Shown here: positions 58,947-64,000 of the stretch, piece after piece
Layout: each line of letters starts with the position of its first letter
How positions within the stretch are numbered: the first letter of the stretch is position 1
Assembly: GCA_024693135.1 (NCBI GenBank)
Contig: JAILLN010000042.1
Coordinates: forward strand, 28,530-92,529
Reading direction: 5' to 3'
Source: Lachnospiraceae bacterium
GTDB lineage: Bacteria > Bacillota > Clostridia > Lachnospirales > Lachnospiraceae
DNA: 64,000 bases
Translations under genes and position numbers: made by a program
Notes under the pieces: model-generated
What the model was told of the DNA's origin: nothing
The model's input: the letters and a program-made list of their open reading frames with translations, nothing else
The model's database searches: none

Positions 58947-61900
58947 GTGTTACGTATGAAACTGTCAATGAAACGGCTGATGGGCATGACCCTCGGTCTG
59001 GCGCTTACCGTAACCGGAATGCCGGTCACGGCTTTTGCCGGCGAGGCCTATGCCGTGGAAGAGGCTTCTGCAGCGATCGGGGCAGAGGCTGCCGGATTGG
59101 ATATCGTAGCGGAAGGGTCTTTCGGGATCCAGGCAGAGGATGCCCTTGGGGCTGTAGAAGCGGCCGATGCATCCCAGGATATCCCAGCCCAGGCGGCGAA
59201 GGCCGATGACCTGGAGGCTGCGGGCGAAGGAGAAGAGAAGGGCACCATCGAGATCAACCAGGGCTTCAGCTATCATACCGGACTGAACGATGGGAATGAG
59301 ACCTACCTGGAGACCTTCGTAGCCCGGAAGAAGACCGCGGTCATGATGAAGATCCCGGGCTCGGCTTCAATTTCAATGGATGAAGCGGCGGCAAAGGAAG
59401 CCGTAAAGAATTACAAGCTGGAAGCAAAGGCAGTGACCAACGGCCAGGAGGCAGACAACTGCGAGCTGACGGCAGACGGCGACGCCTTTTCCGTAAAGCG
59501 GGTCCTGGATAAGGACTGCGACCTGGTTGCCGGCTGGTATGCCGTGGCCAATTTCCCCACAGGACCGGACAAGGGAACCTATAATTTCCACTTGAAGGAC
59601 GGGGATAATGAGATCGGAGTCCATAACGGGGTTACCTTCTATGAGACCCAGAAGCTCAATGTCCTGGTGGTGCCGGTAAATGCCTATTGGAGTGCTAAGT
59701 ATGAGGGCGGGGCACCTGAAGCCGGAGCGTATACCTGCAAGTCAGGCAAATTTTATGATGATGCCGGAAATGAAAGAGACTGGAGCGACCTCTGCACGGT
59801 GCTGAAGGAGTATATGCTGGATGTATATCCCATTGCCGATATCACCTTTGAGGAAGGACAGGAGATCCAGGCAAATGACGCATCCTATGACATGTGCAAC
59901 GAGGCGGATGCCAACGGCCAGAAGAAGCTCTGGGAGGAAGCCTGCAAGCTCCAGAGCAAGACAAAGGACGGTAAGGACCGGTATGACCTGATCCTGGCCT
60001 TTGTCCAGTACCGTCAGGACAAGGGAGGCGGCCAGGGCTATACCTTCGGCAAGCCCACCAATATCATTACCTATAGTGACAAAGACATGCTTCCCACCGT
60101 GGCGCATGAGATCGCCCACTGCTATCAGGTGGGGGATGAGTATGATGGCGGAAGCTTCAATATCAACGTTAACTATCCTCCGAACGGATATGGCGGAAGA
60201 GATTTTGTCACCGGGAATGAATATGGGGACAAAAAATCCGAAGGTGCCGCAGATTACTGGAAGGATCCGGCTGAGTATAAGAAGAATGCTTCTGAGGATA
60301 AAAAGGAAAAAATAGACGAAAGCGGGAAGGGAACCATGGTTTCCCTGGGCCTTCGGCCTTACAGCCTTGGCAGGCAGGAATTCATCCAGTGGAAGGGAGC
60401 GACGATTAGCGGACAGGGAGTTTCTTTTGCAGACACGGTGCAACCTACCATCAGCTGGATGGGCTCCGGATACTCGGGAAGCCAGGACTGCTACTGGACC
60501 ACCTCGGTGATCTGGGATCATCTCTTAAAGCAGCTGGCGGTAAAGGAAAAGAAGGAAGAGAATACCGAAGAGACCACCAATGCCCAGGTCTTTGAAAATG
60601 CCATCCGGTCCGGAGTGAAGATCGATGAAAACTCCATCTTTACGGATGAGGACGATTTCTATTTCGATGACGACTGCCGCTTTGGCGAATCCCGGATGGT
60701 GGAGGTAAACGGCTGGCTCATCAAAAACGATACCGGCGTTTCCGCCAATCTTTCTCCCATGTTCTCCTATGACGGAGACTTGGAGACCATCGAGGTCCTG
60801 GATGAGGCTCATAAGGTCAGCGGAAACAGCGCCAATCTCTATACCTTTGTGGCTCTGGATAAGGACGGGAAGGTCATCAAGTCCCCGGTGGACGAACAAT
60901 TCTCCGCAGTGCCCTTCAGTGCCAGCTTTGTGAACACCCTGACAAATAAGACGATGTCATCGAATGAGGTGCATTTCGGCTTTGATGCGGAGTATCCGGA
61001 AGGAACCGCAGATTTTGCCATCATGAAGGGGCTCCTGCCCGATAGCGGCGCCCTTGGGACCATCGTATGGCAGGCTTCGAAGGATCCTTCCTTCAAGGGA
61101 GAGTTTGACAAGAAGGTCGATGGCTACCTGAACTATGCAGATGTCAACAGCAAAGAAGCTACCGTGGAATGGGAGCTGTACTATCCCGAGGATAGTGAGG
61201 AGCCTTATGACAATAAGGACAAGAAGCTTTATACCGAGGTTTATTATTGCCCCGAGGGCGACGACGGGGAGGCCTATTATGTAGGCTGCAGCGACGACAA
61301 GGACTGGACGGAGGGAAGCATCTCCTTCAATACCGCAAGCTTTAATTCCACCGGAAAGGCCAGCTGGACCCGGAACGCCTATGTGTGGATCAAGGTGACG
61401 AACGGCGTGAATGCAGTGGATATCTATTCGGATGAAAATGAGATCACCCTCTGCAACTCCACCATCGCCCTTTCCGGCAAGGGCTTCAAGAAGAAAAAGG
61501 TAGGCAATGAGACAACCTACTCCGTAGAGTATACGGGAAGCCCCATTACTCCGGCTACCACAGTCAAGGCCATGAATCCGGAGACGGGCAAATACATCTC
61601 CCTGAAAAAGGATGTAGACTATACGGTCACCTATGAGAATAATGTGAAGACGGGCTATGCTTCCGTCATCGTCCAGGGGATCGGCCTCTATGCGGGCAAG
61701 AATACCCAGGAATTCGAGATCAAGAAGAAGACCCTGAACGCAACCCCGGACAGCCTGCCGGACTTCTCCTACGGGGTGAGCCTGAATAACGCGGTCCGGC
61801 CTTATCTTTCCATGTCGGATGCCGCAGGAAATGTCCTGATCAATGATAAGGACTTCTATGTGAAGTATACGGCGGGCGGAAAGACAGAAAAGAGCCTGGA

Positions 61901-62969
61901 AGCAGTGGTTGCAAGCGATCCTTCCGATTCGGTCACCGTGACGGTGGGATACTTCGGCAAGGGGAACTATACCGGACAGTGCAAGAAGAAGGTGAAGTTT
62001 GACGTCCTTTCCAGCAAGAAGGAAGTGGTCCGGCTTTCGGACAATAAGGCCGTGACCCTGAAGAAAACCAGCTTCCAGTATACCGGAAAGCCCATCAAGC
62101 CGGCCGTGAAGTCCGTCACCATAAGCGTCAACGGCACCACGAAGAAGCTGAGCTCCAAATACTACAAGGTGATCTATGCCAATAACGTTTCCATCGGAAC
62201 CGGAAGGGTGACGATCCTTGGCAGGAAGGGCTATACCGGCTCCATTTCCGCCACCTTTACGATCGAGCCCAAGAAGGTCAAGTCCTTAAGCATCACGGGC
62301 GTGAAGAACCAGCCCTACACAGGCAAGGCCGTGAGCGTGAATGACCTGCCTATCGTCGTAAAGGCGGGCGGGATCACCCTGGTGAAGGGCACGGATTATA
62401 CCGTCGAAAGCGGTGCGGGCGATTATACGAAGGTTACCGAAAAGGGCGCTGCGAAGCCACAGGTGGTGGTGAAGCTCATCACCATGACAGATGCCCAGAA
62501 GGCAAAGACCAAGAGCTCGCTGATCCCGAAGGTAGAATGGGCAGAGGGCGTGTCGGACAGCAAGAAGGCACCGGCGAAGACCTTCTCCATCGTAAAGACC
62601 AAGCTGAATTCTTCAGCGGTCACCTTCTCGGAAAAGAGCTCCCAGGTCTCCAGCAATGTGATCCGCTCTGCGGATAAGTCAAAGGTGATCGGCTATATCC
62701 GGAGCGCTTCGAAGGAAGAGAAGAATAAGGACAAGAAGAAGTATGCCTTTGTCATTGAGGGAACCGAGGATGCCCTGGAGAAGGATGCGGTCATCACAGA
62801 CGGCGCCTGCCTGAAGGCTTACGGAATCCAGCTGGAGGACGGAGTCTATAAGGTAACCGTTAAAAAGACGAACAATGGCAAGATCGGCACCATCACCTGC
62901 ATCGCAGAGAATGGGAAACCGTATGCCGGAAAGAAGACCGTGAAGTTCCTGTATAAGAAGAAGGGCTGA
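58947..62969 (+). CDS. Secreted M64-like metallopeptidase with surface repeats
   Basis: This 1340-residue exported protein starts at GTG 58947, where AGGAGGTG is ideally spaced; ATG 58956 is the alternative. The signal peptide runs through 'LGLALTVTGMPVTAFAGEA'. Residues ~230-560 form a peptidase domain whose motif 'AHEIAHCYQVGDEYDGG' (H387, E388, H391, then DEY) matches the HExxHxxxxxDEY pattern of IgA-peptidase M64 enzymes. An Ig-like region follows, and from ~860 to the end come repeats such as 'YTGSPITPATTVKAMNPETG' and 'GYTGSISATFTIEPKKVKSL', the same type as in the proteins at 2 and 19299. There is no LPXTG; the tail is basic (YKKKG). Cleavage of host or bacterial surface proteins is plausible but not shown. 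Confidence 0.85.
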   Translation: MLRMKLSMKRLMGMTLGLALTVTGMPVTAFAGEAYAVEEASAAIGAEAAGLDIVAEGSFGIQAEDALGAVEAADASQDIPAQAAKADDLEAAGEGEEKGTIEINQGFSYHTGLNDGNETYLETFVARKKTAVMMKIPGSASISMDEAAAKEAVKNYKLEAKAVTNGQEADNCELTADGDAFSVKRVLDKDCDLVAGWYAVANFPTGPDKGTYNFHLKDGDNEIGVHNGVTFYETQKLNVLVVPVNAYWSAKYEGGAPEAGAYTCKSGKFYDDAGNERDWSDLCTVLKEYMLDVYPIADITFEEGQEIQANDASYDMCNEADANGQKKLWEEACKLQSKTKDGKDRYDLILAFVQYRQDKGGGQGYTFGKPTNIITYSDKDMLPTVAHEIAHCYQVGDEYDGGSFNINVNYPPNGYGGRDFVTGNEYGDKKSEGAADYWKDPAEYKKNASEDKKEKIDESGKGTMVSLGLRPYSLGRQEFIQWKGATISGQGVSFADTVQPTISWMGSGYSGSQDCYWTTSVIWDHLLKQLAVKEKKEENTEETTNAQVFENAIRSGVKIDENSIFTDEDDFYFDDDCRFGESRMVEVNGWLIKNDTGVSANLSPMFSYDGDLETIEVLDEAHKVSGNSANLYTFVALDKDGKVIKSPVDEQFSAVPFSASFVNTLTNKTMSSNEVHFGFDAEYPEGTADFAIMKGLLPDSGALGTIVWQASKDPSFKGEFDKKVDGYLNYADVNSKEATVEWELYYPEDSEEPYDNKDKKLYTEVYYCPEGDDGEAYYVGCSDDKDWTEGSISFNTASFNSTGKASWTRNAYVWIKVTNGVNAVDIYSDENEITLCNSTIALSGKGFKKKKVGNETTYSVEYTGSPITPATTVKAMNPETGKYISLKKDVDYTVTYENNVKTGYASVIVQGIGLYAGKNTQEFEIKKKTLNATPDSLPDFSYGVSLNNAVRPYLSMSDAAGNVLINDKDFYVKYTAGGKTEKSLEAVVASDPSDSVTVTVGYFGKGNYTGQCKKKVKFDVLSSKKEVVRLSDNKAVTLKKTSFQYTGKPIKPAVKSVTISVNGTTKKLSSKYYKVIYANNVSIGTGRVTILGRKGYTGSISATFTIEPKKVKSLSITGVKNQPYTGKAVSVNDLPIVVKAGGITLVKGTDYTVESGAGDYTKVTEKGAAKPQVVVKLITMTDAQKAKTKSSLIPKVEWAEGVSDSKKAPAKTFSIVKTKLNSSAVTFSEKSSQVSSNVIRSADKSKVIGYIRSASKEEKNKDKKKYAFVIEGTEDALEKDAVITDGACLKAYGIQLEDGVYKVTVKKTNNGKIGTITCIAENGKPYAGKKTVKFLYKKKG

Positions 62970-63012
62970 AACGTCTGACGGAAACCATGTTTTTTAGCAT
63001 GACATGAAGGAA

Positions 63013-63045
63013 GAGGGGGATTGTGAAAACAGTCCCCCTTTTTTT
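63013..63045 (+). terminator. Terminator after the M64-like gene
   Basis: AGGGGGA (63014-63020) pairs perfectly with TCCCCCT, a loop containing TTGTGAAAACAG lies between, and seven T residues follow. Confidence 0.85.
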
Positions 63046-63178
63046 GTGGAGAACAGAGAGAACATTTCAACGGTGAGAAGAGAGAGTGCTTTTTTGCGTG
63101 GAAATGAAAAAACTTGACAAATACCGGGAAGGGATGTAGTTTGTGATAATCTGATGGGTTTCTTGAAGAAAGGGGGAC

Positions 63179-63976
63179 TTGTCGTTGGGAGACAGCATAT
63201 CTACAGTGATGATCGGCCTGGGGATTCCCTTTATCGGCACGGCGGCGGGCTCGGCCTGCGTGTTTTTCCTGCGAAAGGAGCTGAAGACCGGGATCCGGCG
63301 CGGCCTGACGGGATTTGCGGCTGGAGTGATGGTGGCGGCCTCCATATGGAGCCTGATCGTCCCTGCCATCGAACAGTCTTCGGATAAGGGAAGGCTTGCA
63401 TTCCTTCCCGCCTTCATCGGCTTTTGGATCGGGATCCTTTTCCTGCTCCTGCTGGACCATGTCATACCGCACCTGCATGTGGGCATCGGCCAGACAGAAG
63501 GGCCGAAGAGCCGGCTCACCCGGACGGTCATGCTGGTCCTGGCGGTGACGCTCCATAATATCCCGGAAGGAATGGCAGTGGGAGTAGTCTATGCAGGCTT
63601 TGCCGCGGGCTCGGGAAATATCACGGCGGGAGCGGCCCTTGCCCTTGCCCTTGGGATCGCGATCCAGAATTTCCCGGAGGGGGCGATCATATCCATGCCG
63701 CTTTATGCAGAGGGAAAGAATAAGCAGAAATCCTTCTGGCTGGGTGTCCTGTCCGGAGCCGTGGAGCCGGTTTTTGGCGGCCTGACCGTGGTGGCCGCAA
63801 GCCTTTTGGTGCCGGCCATGCCCTACCTCCTCTCATTTGCCGCGGGAGCCATGCTCTATGTGGTGGTGGAGGAGCTGATCCCCGAGATGTCGGCGGGGGA
63901 GCATTCCAATATCGGCGTCCTGTTCTTCGCGGTGGGCTTCAGCCTCATGATGGCCTTGGACGTGGCGCTGGGATAA
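63179..63976 (+). CDS. ZIP-family metal transporter
   Basis: This ~265-residue membrane protein has eight hydrophobic segments in the ZIP arrangement. The metal-binding helices read 'LAVTLHNIPEGMAVGVVYAG' and 'LALGIAIQNFPEGAIISMPL', the HNxPEG and (Q)NxPEG signatures of ZIP. The His-containing loop 'HVIPHLHVGIG' lies between helices 3 and 4. It imports zinc or another divalent cation. The start is either TTG 63179, close to AGGGGG, or TTG 63185, with better 8-nt spacing; no ATG is in frame nearby. The upstream TTGACA at 63114 lacks a good -10 box. Confidence 0.87.
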   Translation: MSLGDSISTVMIGLGIPFIGTAAGSACVFFLRKELKTGIRRGLTGFAAGVMVAASIWSLIVPAIEQSSDKGRLAFLPAFIGFWIGILFLLLLDHVIPHLHVGIGQTEGPKSRLTRTVMLVLAVTLHNIPEGMAVGVVYAGFAAGSGNITAGAALALALGIAIQNFPEGAIISMPLYAEGKNKQKSFWLGVLSGAVEPVFGGLTVVAASLLVPAMPYLLSFAAGAMLYVVVEELIPEMSAGEHSNIGVLFFAVGFSLMMALDVALG

Positions 63977-64000
63977 GGAGGCGACAGATAGATAAAAAAC

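Overview
The window looks like a chromosomal segment of an anaerobic gut-type Firmicute, most likely family Lachnospiraceae. The evidence is the strong AGGAGG-type ribosome binding sites, a GC content that looks to be around 50-55 %, several very large secreted proteins with tandem YTG..GTDY..Y.NN..AG repeats, a EutS/EutP microcompartment fragment, an OFA-family carrier, a DUF6472-type small Cys protein and a CUT1 sugar transporter with a YesL-like partner. I see no phage, integrase, insertion sequence, rRNA or CRISPR array.

Layout. 1-6 kb: the 3' part of a giant beta-helix surface protein. 6.1-7.7 kb: tRNA-Arg(CCG), an SH3b cell-wall protein and a small helix-linker-helix protein. 7.8-10.7 kb: an OFA carrier, then two EutS/PduU-type shell proteins and EutP, a very small microcompartment locus. 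10.9-12.5 kb: a ketopantoate-reductase-like enzyme and two small membrane proteins (DUF4234, DUF2752). 12.7-19 kb: a secreted transglutaminase-fold/Ig protein, a PilZ protein with three zinc ribbons and a membrane-bound LuxR-type regulator. 19.3-28.9 kb: a 3193-residue surface protein. 29-34.8 kb: a P-loop kinase, guanine deaminase and a purine/methylthioadenosine salvage operon (PNP, MtnA, MtaD-like), followed by a membrane MutS-like ATPase. 36.6-41.8 kb: YesL-like protein, sugar-binding lipoprotein, two permeases and an AraC regulator. 42-44.9 kb: DHH phosphoesterase, HAD phosphatase and LysM protein. 45-49.3 kb: a 1261-residue ClpB-like/FtsH-like/M41 protease fusion followed by a NUDIX hydrolase. 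49.4-52.6 kb: a small Cys protein, beta-glucuronidase and an orphan PD-(D/E)XK-like protein. 53.2-55 kb: an Amt-PII fusion. 55.3-58.8 kb: a GGDEF-GGDEF-EAL protein. 58.9-63 kb: a secreted M64-like metallopeptidase with the same C-terminal repeats. 63.2-64 kb: a ZIP metal transporter.

How the parts may work together. Four giant exported proteins share one C-terminal repeat family and lack an LPXTG motif, so they probably bind the envelope non-covalently. A c-di-GMP enzyme and a PilZ receptor lie in the same window and could control surface functions, although this is inference. PNP, MtnA and the MtaD-like deaminase fit a methylthioadenosine route through methylthioinosine. The SH3b and LysM proteins carry the same extracytoplasmic NTF2-like domain on different wall-binding modules.

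The most unusual items are the soluble double-AAA+/M41 protease, whose FtsH-type ring has lost its pore-loop residues, and the repeated occurrence of short tandem duplications (often 36 bp) at gene ends, including a TTGACATAA-containing family that also abuts two start codons. All calls come from reading the sequence; no database search was possible.
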